Positions 37,637 to 47,561 of a stretch of DNA of 64,000 nt are shown here, one piece after another. Location: assembly GCF_023243075.1 (NCBI RefSeq), contig NZ_JALKFZ020000175.1:62001-126000 (forward strand). The letters run 5' to 3'. The translations under genes were made by a program, and so were the position numbers. The notes under the pieces are model-generated. The model had not been told where the DNA came from, did no database searches, and saw nothing but the letters and a program-made list of their open reading frames with translations. How positions within the stretch are numbered: the stretch's first letter is position 1; each line of letters opens with the position of its first letter. The stretch is from Frankia sp. AiPa1 (GTDB lineage Bacteria; Actinomycetota; Actinomycetes; Frankiales; Frankiaceae).

Positions 37637-38476
37637 TCACGCTGAGGAGCGACCCACCAGCCGGCCAGCGTCGTTGCGGTCCGGCGCCAGTGGATCAGCC
37701 AGCGTTCCATCGTCGAGCAGCCGGCCCTGGTCAAGCCGGATGGGCTCGGGAGGAGCCGACAGGCGCAGACCAGCTACCACGTACAGGGCGGTCAGCACGT
37801 CGTCTGGCCGCACGGCGGGCGTCGTGTGCCGCGCGACCAACTCCAGTATCGCACATGTGCCGTTCTCTGCACGACAAACGGCCAAGACAACGGCCGGCCG
37901 GACGTCGAAACGCCGACGACCATCCTTGGTCGCCCGCTCCACCACCACCTCGTCCCGGCCCAGCAGCTCGGCCACCGCGGCGGACAGCGCGGGCTCGCCA
38001 ACCCCCGGCAACCGGATCCACCAGCGCGAGGCGTCGATCCGCTCGGCCAGACTCCCCGACCCGGACATGCGCGTACCGGCCGGGCCCGCCCCATCCGAAC
38101 CCGGGCCGGAGCCGGACGAGCCCACTGTGGACGAGCCGGGCACAAGGACGGCGTCGAGCACATCCAGGCCGGGTGGCAGCGCCGCGTCCAACGCCGACCG
38201 CAGCCACTCGGGGTCGACAGCGGCGGCGAGCCCGAACTCGACGTACTCGGCCTCGCTCGCGGCTCCGGTGGGCGCCGCCCCCACCCAGGAGATCCGCGGA
38301 TGAGGGCTGAACCCGGCCGAATAGGCCATCGGCACGCCCGCCCGCCGCAGGCCGCGCTCGATCGCACGCGCGATGTCACGGTGGGAGAGAAACCTCAACC
38401 GGCCCCGCTTGGCAAACCGCACCCGGATCCGCGCGACGACGGGCGGGGGCGGCGGTCCCTCAGGCCGGCGCGCCAC
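37637..38476 (-). CDS. TIGR03936-family radical-SAM-linked protein (DUF2344)
   Basis: A 279-residue protein. The N-terminal VRFAKRGRLRFLSHRDIARA and PMAYSAGFSPHPRISWVGA are the family hallmarks, followed by YVEFGLAAAVDP. It lacks a radical-SAM cluster itself and is always linked or fused to the TIGR03960 protein, which directly precedes it here; the GTG start at 38476 overlaps that gene by 17 bp. A Gly/Ser/Pro-rich insert (about 120-150) is unusual. The biochemical role of the pair is not established; rne proximity is conserved. Confidence 0.88.
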   Translation of the reverse strand: MARRPEGPPPPPVVARIRVRFAKRGRLRFLSHRDIARAIERGLRRAGVPMAYSAGFSPHPRISWVGAAPTGAASEAEYVEFGLAAAVDPEWLRSALDAALPPGLDVLDAVLVPGSSTVGSSGSGPGSDGAGPAGTRMSGSGSLAERIDASRWWIRLPGVGEPALSAAVAELLGRDEVVVERATKDGRRRFDVRPAVVLAVCRAENGTCAILELVARHTTPAVRPDDVLTALYVVAGLRLSAPPEPIRLDQGRLLDDGTLADPLAPDRNDAGRLVGRSSA

Positions 38477-40400
38477 TACCCACTCCCACGATCGGCAGCA
38501 GGGTACGGCCGGTCGGGCCGATCTGCGTGTCGGTGCCCATGGTCGGGCAGACCCCGCAGTCGTAGCAAGGCGTCCAGCGACAGTCGTCGAGCTCGGTTCC
38601 GCGCAACGCCTCCTGCCAATCCGCCCAGAGCCAGTCCCGGTCGAGCCCGGCGTCGAGGTGGTCCCAGGGGAGCACCTCGCGTTCCTCCCGCTCCCGGGTG
38701 GTGAACCAGCCCAACGAGATGCCCAGCGGCTCGAGCTCGGCGGCGCAGGCATTCGACCAGCGGTCGAAGGAGAAGTGCTCGCTCCAGCCATCGAACCGGC
38801 CGCCGTCGCGCCAGACTCGCTCGATCACCGCGCCGACCCGCCGGTCCCCGCGGGCGAGCAGTCCCTCGATGATGCCTGGGCGCCCGTCGTGGTACCGGAA
38901 CCCGACCGCGCGGGCGATCTCCCGGTCGGCTCGCACCGTGTCGCGCAGGAGTTTCAGCCGCGCGTCGGTGAGCTCGTGCGACGCTTGCCCCACCCACTGG
39001 AACGGGGTGTGCGGCTTGGGTACGAAACCGCCGATCGACACGGTGCACCGGATGTCCCGGTGCCCGCTGGCGACCCGGCCCGCCCGGATGACCTGCCGGG
39101 CGAGCTCCGCGATCTCGAGCACGTCCTCGTCGGTCTCGGTCGGCAGCCCGCACATGAAGTAGAGCTTGACCTGGCGCCAGCCGTGCGCGTAGGCGGTGCT
39201 CACCGTGCGGACCAGGTCCTCGGCGCTGACCATCTTGTTGATGACCTTGCGCAGCCGCTCGGAGCCGCCCTCCGGGGCGAACGTGAGCCCGCTGCGCCGA
39301 CCGTTGCGGGAGAACTCGTTCGCCAGCGTGACGTTGAAGGCGTCCACCCGGGTCGAGGGCAGGCTCAGCGAGACCCGGCTGTCGGCGTAGCGATCGGCGA
39401 GACCGGTCGCGATCCGGCCGATCTCGGTGTGGTCGGCGCTGGACAGGGAGAGCAGGCCGACCTCGTTGAAGCCGGTGGCCCGCAGCCCCGCATCCACCAT
39501 CGCGCCCACCGTCTCGATGTTGCGCTCCCGCACTGGACGGGTGATCATTCCGGCCTGGCAGAACCGGCAACCACGGGTGCAGCCGCGGAAGATCTCCACG
39601 CTCATCCGCTCGTGCACGGTCTCCGCCAGCGGGACCAGCGGCGCCTTCGGATACGGCCAGGAGTCCAGGTCGGACAGCGTGTGCTTGCTCGGCCGGGCGG
39701 GGATGTCCGTGCGGTTCGCCCGGACCTGCTCGATCCTGCCGTCGGCCCGGTAGGTGACGTCGAAGAACGCCGGGACGTACACCAGCCGGCGCCGGGCAAG
39801 GCGGACCAGCAGTTCCCGCCGCCCGCCAGGGCGCCCGGTGGCCTTCCAGTCCCGCACGACGTCGGTGATACCGAGCACCGCCTCCTCACCGTCGCCGAGG
39901 ACGACGGCGTCGACGAAGTCGGCGATCGGCTCGGGGTTGAACGCGGCGTGTCCACCAGCCACGACCAGCGGGGCGTCCTCGCCGCGCTGGTCGGCGTGCA
40001 GGCCGATGCCCGCGAGGTCCAGCGCGGTGAGCAGGTTGGTGTAGCCGAGCTCGGTCGAGAAGCTCACACCGAACAGGTCGAAGTCGCCCACGGCGCGGTG
40101 CGCGTCCACGGTGAACTGCGGCAGGTCGTGCTCGCGCAGCAGTGCCTCGAGGTCCGGCCACACCGAGTAGGTGCGCTCGGCCAGCACGTCGGGCCGCTCG
40201 TTGAGGATCTCGTAGAGAATCTGCAGGCCCTGGTTGGGCAGGCCCACCTCGTAGGCGTCCGGATACATCAGGCACCAGCGGACGGCGGCGGACTCCCAGG
40301 GCTTGACGACGGAGTTGCCCTCGCCACCGACGTACTGCACGGGCCGACGCACCCGCGGGAGCAGCGGCTCCAGGCGAGCGAACAGCGACTGTCCGGACAT
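38460..40400 (-). CDS. TIGR03960-family B12-binding-type radical SAM protein
   Basis: A 646-residue protein. The N-terminal half resembles a cobalamin-binding Rossmann fold (FGVSFSTELGYTNLLTALDL, GGHAAFNPEPIADFVDAVV). The radical-SAM cluster motif is CTRGCRFCQAG with ARG-like partner region GLTFAPEGGSERLRKVINK. A C-terminal Cys set (CRWTPCYDCGVCP) could hold a second iron-sulfur cluster. The ATG at 40400 begins the family domain. It is coupled to the TIGR03936 gene; together they likely modify an RNA or protein, but no substrate is known. Confidence 0.9.
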   Translation of the reverse strand: MSGQSLFARLEPLLPRVRRPVQYVGGEGNSVVKPWESAAVRWCLMYPDAYEVGLPNQGLQILYEILNERPDVLAERTYSVWPDLEALLREHDLPQFTVDAHRAVGDFDLFGVSFSTELGYTNLLTALDLAGIGLHADQRGEDAPLVVAGGHAAFNPEPIADFVDAVVLGDGEEAVLGITDVVRDWKATGRPGGRRELLVRLARRRLVYVPAFFDVTYRADGRIEQVRANRTDIPARPSKHTLSDLDSWPYPKAPLVPLAETVHERMSVEIFRGCTRGCRFCQAGMITRPVRERNIETVGAMVDAGLRATGFNEVGLLSLSSADHTEIGRIATGLADRYADSRVSLSLPSTRVDAFNVTLANEFSRNGRRSGLTFAPEGGSERLRKVINKMVSAEDLVRTVSTAYAHGWRQVKLYFMCGLPTETDEDVLEIAELARQVIRAGRVASGHRDIRCTVSIGGFVPKPHTPFQWVGQASHELTDARLKLLRDTVRADREIARAVGFRYHDGRPGIIEGLLARGDRRVGAVIERVWRDGGRFDGWSEHFSFDRWSNACAAELEPLGISLGWFTTREREEREVLPWDHLDAGLDRDWLWADWQEALRGTELDDCRWTPCYDCGVCPTMGTDTQIGPTGRTLLPIVGVGSGAPA

Positions 40401-40471
40401 GCACGCGAGCCTACGGCACGCCGCACCAGCATCTGACGATCGCGCCGAGCCGGATGCCGGCGGGAGACCCT

Positions 40472-41707
40472 CTACAGGGCATACGGATCCGAACGTGATC
40501 GGAGACGTACGTTCTGCAACAAACCCACCGCGATCATGTTCGCGAACATGGACGAACCGCCGTAGGAGAGGAACGGCAGCGGCAGCCCGGTGACGGGCAT
40601 GATGCCCAGACACATCCCGATGTTGACAAACGACTGGAACGTGAACCAGCAGACCACTCCCGTGGCGATCAACGCGCCGAAGGAGTCCTGCGAGGCGAAC
40701 CCGATCGACAGGGCCCGCCACAGCACCACCCCGAGCAGCACGATCACGCCGGCCGCGCCGAGGTAGCCAAGCTCCTCCCCCGCCACGCTGAACACGAAGT
40801 CGGTCTGCTGCTCCGGGACGAACTGCCCCTGGGTCTGCTGGCCATGCAGCAGCCCGCGCCCGAAGATCCCGCCGTTGGCGATCGCGATCATCGCCTGGGA
40901 GACGTTGTAGCCGGTGCCTGACGCCGCCTTGTTCTCCGAGACGAAGGAGGTGAGCCGGGCCTCCTGATAGGGCTGTAGCAGGTGGAACTGCAGGATCGCC
41001 CCGCCGAACAGCACCCCGCACAGGATGAGCCCCAGCACCCAGCGACGCGGCGCCCCGCTGACGGCCAGCATGCCCAGTACCGTGAACACCAGCACCATCA
41101 CCGTGCCGAAGTCCGGCTGCATCATGATCAGGCCGATCGGCACGACGGTCAGGCCGAGAACGAGCAGCACGTCGCCGTGACCGGGGGCACTGCGCTGGAT
41201 GCCGGTATGCCGGTCCTCGTGTTTCTCACCGAGGATCATCGCCGCGCCGACGACCAGGGCCACCTTGGCGAACTCCGACGGCTGCAGCTGGAAGCCGGCC
41301 GGCAGCACGATCCACGAGTGCGCACCGTTGATCGTCGAGCCGAGGACCAGGACCGCGACCAGACCGAGCAGTGAGCCCAGGTAGACGAACGGGACGTAGG
41401 CGCGGATCACCCGGTAGTCGACCACCGTCGCCACCGCGCCGAGCAGCAGCCCGATCACCAGGTTCAGCAGGTGCCGCTTGAGGAACGTCTGCGGGTCCGC
41501 GTGGGCCTCCCCCAGCCGCTGGCGGGTGGCGGACCACACCAGCAGGGCGCCGACGACGGACAGGGCGATGACGCACAGCTGCAGCGTCCAGTCCAGCCGC
41601 CGCATCGGCGAGTGCCGCCCGGAAGCGCGGTCCCGCAGCTGCCCGATCCGCCCCCGGATCGGCACCGGGGACGACCGCAACGCGGTCGGTCCGGCCTCCT
41701 GCGCCAT
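40472..41707 (-). CDS. rodA: Rod-shape SEDS glycosyltransferase RodA
   Basis: A 411-residue polytopic membrane protein with about ten helices. SEDS features: ATVVDYRVIRAYVPFVY, GAHSWIVLPAGFQLQPSEF, MMQPDFGTVMVLVFT, a large extracellular loop with GRGLLHGQQTQGQFVPEQQTDFVFS and the terminal PVTGLPLPFLSYGGSSM. It polymerises lipid II glycan strands together with PBP2. ATG at 41707, preceded by GGAGGG. It lies 457 bp downstream of mrdA at the end of the mre cluster. Confidence 0.95.
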   Translation of the reverse strand: MAQEAGPTALRSSPVPIRGRIGQLRDRASGRHSPMRRLDWTLQLCVIALSVVGALLVWSATRQRLGEAHADPQTFLKRHLLNLVIGLLLGAVATVVDYRVIRAYVPFVYLGSLLGLVAVLVLGSTINGAHSWIVLPAGFQLQPSEFAKVALVVGAAMILGEKHEDRHTGIQRSAPGHGDVLLVLGLTVVPIGLIMMQPDFGTVMVLVFTVLGMLAVSGAPRRWVLGLILCGVLFGGAILQFHLLQPYQEARLTSFVSENKAASGTGYNVSQAMIAIANGGIFGRGLLHGQQTQGQFVPEQQTDFVFSVAGEELGYLGAAGVIVLLGVVLWRALSIGFASQDSFGALIATGVVCWFTFQSFVNIGMCLGIMPVTGLPLPFLSYGGSSMFANMIAVGLLQNVRLRSRSDPYAL

Positions 41708-42164
41708 GCCCGATTCCCTCCGCCCTGTTCGACTCCTACGAGAGCTTGTGACTCTCCACAACCCCCTGGCACCTACACCGCCCCCGCCCCTGACCGGAAC
41801 GCTCTCCCGGCAGAGCCACCAGACACGCTCCGCATTCCACCATCGAGCAAGATCCGGCTATCCAGGTCGCCGTGGGGGGCACATCGGACACAAACACCCC
41901 CACAAGAACCTGTTTGGATCATGATTCCACAGATGCCGCAGGTTTCGATCACACATCGTGACTCTCGGCGCCGGTTGGAAGGCGGGCCGGGTGGGGACAG
42001 CGCCGCGCACGAGCGATGGGCTGGCCCCACCGCCGCCAGAGGGCGCGCCTCGGCGCGCCAGCCGAGCGGGGCACGGCTGGCGCGCCGGTAGGGCAGGCAC
42101 GGCTCGGCGCGCAGCCAAGGCGGGGCGCGGCTGGCTAAGGCGGGGCGCGGCTCGGCGCGGCTGG
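41708..42164. other. mrdA-rodA gap with repeats and a strong hairpin
   Basis: 457 bp without a supported gene between mrdA and rodA, unusually long for this operon. It contains a perfect 14-bp-arm inverted repeat (42051-42064 and 42074-42087) and half of a 30-bp tandem repeat. The left end is relatively AT-rich and may carry a rodA promoter. Confidence 0.6.
42051..42087 (-). terminator. Perfect 14-bp-arm hairpin downstream of mrdA, no U-tract
   Basis: CGGCGCGCCAGCCG (42051-42064) and its exact reverse complement (42074-42087) enclose a 9-nt loop. It lies about 80 bp past the mrdA stop. It would be a very stable RNA stem; the lack of a T-run leaves open whether it terminates, attenuates or protects the mRNA 3' end. 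Confidence 0.55.
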
Positions 42165-42190
42165 CTAAGGCGGGGCGCGGCTCGGCGCGG
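42131..42190. repeat. 30-bp tandem duplication across the mrdA stop codon
   Basis: Two exact 30-bp units (42131-42160 and 42161-42190; each begins CTGGCTAAGG). The mrdA stop codon (42165-42167) lies in the second unit, so the unit encodes the last PBP2 residues, while the first unit is untranslated. A partial third copy precedes it (42121-42130). Confidence 0.9.
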
Positions 42191-44564
42191 ACGCCGGCGT
42201 CATCCCAGCGGCGGCGCCGCTGGGCGCACCGCTGCCGGGTGGCGCCCGCCCGGTGGTGGATCCGCCATCCACACCACCGGACGCCGCTCCCCTCACCGGT
42301 AGGTCACCGATGGCGGGAGCGTGGGACACCGGCGTGCTGGTGGCAGGCGTCGGCGGGTCAGGGGCCTTCGTGGGCGTGGCCGTCAGCGCGGGCAGCAGCG
42401 CGCCGGCGGGGTTCGGCGGGGTGGCCGTGTTCGCCGCCGGGGTCGGGGTCGCCCCGCTGGCGGCACCCACCGCGGTGAACGGGTCGCTGATCGTGGCCGC
42501 GGCGATCGTGCCGTCGCGGTTGATCTTCGGCAGGCTGGCCGGCGGCTTGCCACCGGGCTGCGCGGCCTGCTGGCCGACGCCGTAGATGGCCTGGTAGATC
42601 CGCTTGGCGACAGGGGCGGCGTACTGGGCGCCCTGCCCCGATTCCGGAATTGTGACCACGACGACGTACTGGGGATTGTCGGCCGGGGCGAACGAGGCGA
42701 ACCAGGACGTGTCACCCTTGCCCTCGACCTCGGCGGTACCGGTCTTGCCGGCGATCGGGATCTGCGCGCTCGGCCAGTCGGCGAACACTCCGCTCGCGGT
42801 GCCACCGGGCTCGGTGGTCACGCCCTTGAGGCTGTCGCGGATGTAGGCGAGGATCTTCGGGTCGACCGGCAGGATGCCGGCCTTGCTCGGCTGGTAGGTC
42901 CGCACGATCTTGCCCTCTGGTGAGATCGCGGCCTTGGCCAGCATCGGCTTGTACAGCGTCCCGCCGTCGGCGATCGCCGCGTACGCGCTGGCCAGTTGCA
43001 GCGGGCTCACCGAGAGGTACTGGCCCTGCCCGATGGCGAACTGGGTGGCGGCACCGGCGTTGTAGAGATAGCCGTCGACGCAGGCCTCAGCGGCGTACTT
43101 GCGGTAACGCTCCGCTGTCGCCGGATCCTTCTCCTCCGGGTAGCCGTTCTTCGCCCGCCGGCAGTAGGAGTCCTTCAGCTCTTCCCAGACGGCCTTGGCG
43201 TCGGCTCGGTCCACCACGGAGCCTTTCGACTCCCCGGGCAGGTCGATGCCGGTGGCCTTACCAAAGCCCATGGCCTCGGCCATCCGGACGAAGTACTCCT
43301 TGGGCTGGGTGTAGGGGCCGCGGCCGTTGCGCAGGCCGCCGTCGGCGAGCCAGGCGTCGTAGGCGAACTGGTCGAAGATGACGTCGCAGGAGATGACCAG
43401 GGCCTGGTGCAGCGTGATGGGCCCCGCGGACTCACCGTCGAAGTTGTGGAAGATCTGGTCGCCGATCTGCAGCGTCGGCGAGCAGGAGAAGTCCTGGTCA
43501 CCGGTGGCGCCGAGGTTCTGCATGGCCACGGCGGTTGAGACCGGCTTGAAGGTGGAACCGGCCGCACCCGATCCCTGGTAGGCCCGGGACAGCAACGGGA
43601 TGCCGTTGGCCGGGTCGGACAGCGCCTGATAGTCCTCCTCCGACACGCCGCCGACGAACACCGACGGGTCGTACGAGGGCAGGCTCGCCATCGCGACCAC
43701 TCCGCCGCCGCGGGCGTTCAGCACGACCGCCGACGCGGTGCGCGAACCCCCGCCCAGCTTGTTGATGGTGTCCTGCAGGGCCTGCTCGGCGGCCTCCTGC
43801 ACACCAAGATCGAGATTGAGCACCAGATGGTCGCCGCTGACCGGCGCGGCGGTGGAGGCGGTGCCGGCGACCCGGCCGAACCGGTCGACCTCGAGGCGCT
43901 GGACGCCGTCGACGCCGCGCAGCTCGTCGTCGTAGGTGCTCTCCAGGCCCGCGACGCCGATCAGGCTGTTGAGGTGGTAGCCCTTCTCGTCGCCCTGCTT
44001 GTCGAGCTGATCCTGGGTGACCGGGGCGAGGTAGCCGAGCTCGTGGGCGGCGAGTGACCCGTGCGGGTACTCCCGGACGGCCTGCAGGTCGGCGGACACC
44101 CCGGGGAACCGGTCGGGGTGCTCGATCACCGCCAGGGCCTGCTGCGGGGAGACATCCTTGGCGACGGGAACCGGCTGGTAGGGCGAACCGTTCCAACAGG
44201 GCGGCCGCACCGTCGCGGTGCAGAACCGGACGCGCTGTTCCAGCTCGCTCGCTGGCGTGCCGATGACGCTGGCCAGTCGGGTGAGGACGGCCTTGCCGTG
44301 GTCGGCCTGCCGGTCGGTTGTCGACCGGTTCACCGAGATGACCAGCGACGTGCGGTTGCGCACGAGTGGCTGGCCGTGGTCGTCGAGGATCATGCCCCGG
44401 GTGGCCGGGGTGACCACCTCGCGCACCCGGTTGGTTTCGGCGACCTGCCGGTAGTGATCACCGTCGAGGATCTGTAGCACCCACAGGCGTGCGCCCAGCG
44501 TGACCAGCAGCGAGAGCACCACCACCCGGAGCAGCGTGACGCGAATCCGCATCCGGTCGTTCAT
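42165..44564 (-). CDS. mrdA: Penicillin-binding protein 2 (elongasome transpeptidase)
   Basis: A 799-residue class B PBP. One N-terminal helix (VTLLRVVVLSLLVTLGARLW), the pedestal domain (RGMILDDHGQPLVRNRTSLV), then the transpeptidase with the nucleophile Ser in GSTFKPVS (about residue 336), SCD in VISCDVIFDQF and KTGT in IAGKTGTAEVEG (about 605). A Cys pair in YCRRAKNG and EACVDG may form a loop disulfide. An extracellular Pro/Ala/Thr-rich tail of about 120 residues ends in repeat-derived sequence. It overlaps mreD by ATGA and works with RodA. Confidence 0.95.
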   Translation of the reverse strand: MNDRMRIRVTLLRVVVLSLLVTLGARLWVLQILDGDHYRQVAETNRVREVVTPATRGMILDDHGQPLVRNRTSLVISVNRSTTDRQADHGKAVLTRLASVIGTPASELEQRVRFCTATVRPPCWNGSPYQPVPVAKDVSPQQALAVIEHPDRFPGVSADLQAVREYPHGSLAAHELGYLAPVTQDQLDKQGDEKGYHLNSLIGVAGLESTYDDELRGVDGVQRLEVDRFGRVAGTASTAAPVSGDHLVLNLDLGVQEAAEQALQDTINKLGGGSRTASAVVLNARGGGVVAMASLPSYDPSVFVGGVSEEDYQALSDPANGIPLLSRAYQGSGAAGSTFKPVSTAVAMQNLGATGDQDFSCSPTLQIGDQIFHNFDGESAGPITLHQALVISCDVIFDQFAYDAWLADGGLRNGRGPYTQPKEYFVRMAEAMGFGKATGIDLPGESKGSVVDRADAKAVWEELKDSYCRRAKNGYPEEKDPATAERYRKYAAEACVDGYLYNAGAATQFAIGQGQYLSVSPLQLASAYAAIADGGTLYKPMLAKAAISPEGKIVRTYQPSKAGILPVDPKILAYIRDSLKGVTTEPGGTASGVFADWPSAQIPIAGKTGTAEVEGKGDTSWFASFAPADNPQYVVVVTIPESGQGAQYAAPVAKRIYQAIYGVGQQAAQPGGKPPASLPKINRDGTIAAATISDPFTAVGAASGATPTPAANTATPPNPAGALLPALTATPTKAPDPPTPATSTPVSHAPAIGDLPVRGAASGGVDGGSTTGRAPPGSGAPSGAAAGMTPASAPSRAPP

Positions 44565-45121
44565 CGGCCGCCCCGACGGCGGTCACCGGCCAGCCGGCGG
44601 TCACCGGCCAGCCGGCGCGCGCCGCGCGACAACAACGGGAAGACGAACGGCGTGGCCAGCATCGCGTACAGACCGGCTGCCAGGGCTCGGCCCACCGCCT
44701 CCCCTCCGGTCATCGCCGCCTCGCCGAGCAGGGACGTGATTGCCCCATAGCCCAGAGTGCCCAGCGCACCGGCCCCACCGATCACCACGAGGGGCACCGC
44801 CACCGACTGCTCCGCCGCATCCATCACCAGACCCACAGCGTAACCGATCAGGCACATTACGAGAGCAGACTGCCCGAGAACGTGCGTCGACGCCAGATCG
44901 GCCACGAGCCCGGCCACAAAGCCGCTGATCGCCCCCACCAGCGGCCCTTCGATCAGCGCGACCGACGCCAGCAGCACGAGAACGAGGTCGAACCGGCCGC
45001 CGGGCAGGTCAAGACGGGCCACGACCGAGACCTGCACGACGCTCGCGATCACGAGCAGCACGACGGCGACGGCCACCGTGCGCACCCGCACGGACTCGTC
45101 GGTATCGAGGATCTCCCACAT
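44561..45121 (-). CDS. mreD: Rod shape-determining protein MreD
   Basis: A 186-residue membrane protein with about five helices (VAVAVVLLVIASVVQVSVVA, LVLVLLASVALIEGPLVGAI, and others). The FDLVLVLLASVALIEGP region is typical of the family. A repeated basic C-terminus (RRLAGDRRLAGDRRRGGR) is encoded by a short tandem repeat. It starts 6 bp after mreC and overlaps mrdA by 4 bp. Confidence 0.92.
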   Translation of the reverse strand: MWEILDTDESVRVRTVAVAVVLLVIASVVQVSVVARLDLPGGRFDLVLVLLASVALIEGPLVGAISGFVAGLVADLASTHVLGQSALVMCLIGYAVGLVMDAAEQSVAVPLVVIGGAGALGTLGYGAITSLLGEAAMTGGEAVGRALAAGLYAMLATPFVFPLLSRGARRLAGDRRLAGDRRRGGR

Positions 45122-45127
45122 GCCGGC

Positions 45128-46204
45128 TCAGCCAGCCCCGACCGCGCCAGCCGCCACCGGAGCGTTCGGCGACACAGCCGCCCGCGGGGATCCGATCGCC
45201 CCCGTGGACGCACCGCCGCCCGGCAAGGCCGCGCCTCCTGGGGAGACGGTGCCTCCCGGGGAAGCCGTGCCACCCGCTGACACCGCAGGGGAGGGCGCCG
45301 AGGACGGCGGGGTCGTGGGCGGCGGGGTCGTGGGCGCGGCGGACGCGGCAGGAGCGGGCCGTGGAGGCAGCAGGCGGTCGCCGGGATCGGTCGACGGACG
45401 GGCGACAACCACACCGACAAGATCGAGTGAGCCGACCGAGACGTACGGTTTCACCTCCGCGGTCCGCGACAGCCCCCCGACGTCGGTGACCTTGGTGACC
45501 TCGCCGATCGGCACACCGGCGACATAGTCCAGGCTGCCGAAGGTCGTCAGCCGGTCGCCTTTCTGCACCCGGTATGACGCGTCGTACAAGGTGAACACCA
45601 GGCTGGACGGCCCCTGGCCGCCAGCCACGGCGCCGAGCAGCTGCGTGCGTTCGAGGCGGGCACCGATGCGGCTGTTCGGATCGCAGGCCAGCCGCACGAC
45701 GGCGGTGTGCGCGGTGACCGTGGCGACCGTCCCGACCAGCCCGTCGGAGTTGACGACGGTCTTGTCGGCAGCCACGCCGTCGGCCTTGCCCGCGTTGATG
45801 GTGACAGTCCAGTCGGTTCCGGAGACGTCGCCGATCGCGATCACCTTCGCGGGCACGAGGGAGTACTGCCCCTTGTCCGCGAGCAGCCGCAGGTCGGCCA
45901 GTTCCTTGCCGGTGCGGGTGATCTCGCCGTCGTCGGCGAGCTGGCGGCGTAGCTTGGCGTTTTCCTCGGCGAGCCGGTCGGCGCGGTCGTGGTAGCGGTT
46001 CGGGTGCGCCAGGGACGAAAGGGCGCGGCCGACCGGCCGCACCACCGCGGTCAGCCCGTCCTCGACGCCGCCGAGCGCGCTGTGCACTACGCCGCGGGCG
46101 CCGGTCGCCGACCTACCCGTCCGGTAGTCGAGCGTGATCAGGGTGAACGCCAGGATGAGCAGAGCGACGATCACCAGGCGGGATCGCCCTGTGCCACGCC
46201 CCAC
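45128..46204 (-). CDS. mreC: Rod shape-determining protein MreC
   Basis: A 358-residue bitopic protein that activates PBP2. An N-terminal helix (LVIVALLILAFTLITLDY), a coiled coil (RLAEENAKLRRQL), and the beta-barrel domain (VIAIGDVSGTDWTVTINAG, VVNSDGLVGTVATVTAHTAV). The last 85 residues are an extracytoplasmic Pro/Ala/Gly-rich tail, longer than usual. The GTG at 46204 has GGAGG at good spacing; the frame is open further upstream, without family sequence. Confidence 0.94.
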   Translation of the reverse strand: MGRGTGRSRLVIVALLILAFTLITLDYRTGRSATGARGVVHSALGGVEDGLTAVVRPVGRALSSLAHPNRYHDRADRLAEENAKLRRQLADDGEITRTGKELADLRLLADKGQYSLVPAKVIAIGDVSGTDWTVTINAGKADGVAADKTVVNSDGLVGTVATVTAHTAVVRLACDPNSRIGARLERTQLLGAVAGGQGPSSLVFTLYDASYRVQKGDRLTTFGSLDYVAGVPIGEVTKVTDVGGLSRTAEVKPYVSVGSLDLVGVVVARPSTDPGDRLLPPRPAPAASAAPTTPPPTTPPSSAPSPAVSAGGTASPGGTVSPGGAALPGGGASTGAIGSPRAAVSPNAPVAAGAVGAG

Positions 46205-46529
46205 AACGGCCTCCGAACCAACTCTTCCAGTCACGTACAGCGATCGGGCGTGCGTCGGGCGCCGGACAACCCTCCCGTCGCCCCCATCGGACGATTCATG
46301 CCGCCGCGGCGTTCCCGGATCCACCCCGCACTTCTCGACGGGACGAACACGTCCGGCCGACCCAGCCAGGAGTCCACCCGGAAGTGGTCCCCTGCGGAGC
46401 CCCGGCCGGCCCGCAACCCGGTGCCACACGGACGAGCCGCACCTGCTCGGCGCGGGTGCCTCACTCCGGGCGGCCCGCACCCGGCGGACCCGTGAGCGGC
46501 ACGCGATGCCGATCGACCGGTACCCGGTG
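46205..46529. other. mreB-mreC intergenic region
   Basis: 325 bp between mreB and mreC without a supported gene or clear hairpin. It may carry an internal promoter for mreC onward. Confidence 0.5.
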
Positions 46530-47561
46530 CTAGCGCCGCGGCTCGGAGATCAGCACCTGCTGCAGTGCCTCGAATTCCTCGACGCACTTGCCGGAGCCCA
46601 TCGCCACCGAGTGCAGCGGGTTCTCGGCGATGTGGATCGGCATGCCGGTCTCATGGCGCAGCCGCTCGTCGAGGCCGCGCAGCAGCGCCCCACCACCGGT
46701 GAGCACGATGCCACGGTCCATGATGTCGCCGGACAGCTCCGGGGGGCAGCGGTCGAGGGTCACCTTCACCGCGTCGATCACCGCGTTGACCGGCTCCTCG
46801 ATCGCCTTGCGGATCTCCTCCGCCGTCACCACGATTGTCTTGGGCAGCCCGGTGACCAGGTCACGCCCGCGGATCTCGGCGCTGGGCTCCTCGGGCACCT
46901 TGTAAGCCGAGCCGATCGCCATCTTGATCTCCTCCGCGGTGCGCTCGCCGAGCATCAGCGAGTACTCCTTCTTCACGTAGGAGATGATCGCGACGTCCAG
47001 CTCGTCCCCGGCCGTACGGATCGACTGGCTGGTGACGATGCCGCCCAGCGAGATCACGGCGACCTCGGTGGTGCCGCCGCCGATGTCCACGACCATGTTG
47101 CCGGTCGGCTCGTGCACCGGCAGGCCCGCCCCGATCGCGGCGGCCATCGGCTCCTCGATGATGAACACGCGCCGCGCACCCGCCTCGTACCCGGCGTCCT
47201 TCACTGCCCGCTGCTCCACCCCGGTGATCCCCGACGGCACGCACACAACCAGCCGCGGCTTGGCGAAGTGGCGGCGGCGGTGCACCTTCTGAATGAAGTA
47301 GCGCAGCATCCGCTCGGTCGTCTCGAAGTCGGCGATGACGCCGTCCTTGAGCGGCCGGACGGCCACGACGTTGCCCGGGGTGCGGCCGATCATCCGCTTG
47401 GCGTCCGTGCCGACCGCGAGGATCCCGGAGGTCGTGGTGTTGATGGCGACCACGCTGGGCTCGTTCAGCACGATGCCGCGCCCCCGCACATACACGAGGG
47501 TGTTGGCGGTACCGAGATCGACGGCCATGTCACGACCGAGGAACGACAGCGAACTGGACAT
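46530..47561 (-). CDS. mreB: Rod shape-determining actin homologue MreB
   Basis: A 343-residue actin-fold protein that organises lateral wall synthesis. Phosphate-1 [12 protein letters not shown], connect-1/phosphate-2 [18 protein letters not shown], adenosine motif [14 protein letters not shown], and [18 protein letters not shown]. The ATG at 47561 ([10 protein letters not shown]) is the usual actinobacterial N-terminus; GGAAGG lies upstream. It heads the mreBCD-mrdA-rodA cluster. Confidence 0.97.
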   Translation of the reverse strand: MSSSLSFLGRDMAVDLGTANTLVYVRGRGIVLNEPSVVAINTTTSGILAVGTDAKRMIGRTPGNVVAVRPLKDGVIADFETTERMLRYFIQKVHRRRHFAKPRLVVCVPSGITGVEQRAVKDAGYEAGARRVFIIEEPMAAAIGAGLPVHEPTGNMVVDIGGGTTEVAVISLGGIVTSQSIRTAGDELDVAIISYVKKEYSLMLGERTAEEIKMAIGSAYKVPEEPSAEIRGRDLVTGLPKTIVVTAEEIRKAIEEPVNAVIDAVKVTLDRCPPELSGDIMDRGIVLTGGGALLRGLDERLRHETGMPIHIAENPLHSVAMGSGKCVEEFEALQQVLISEPRR

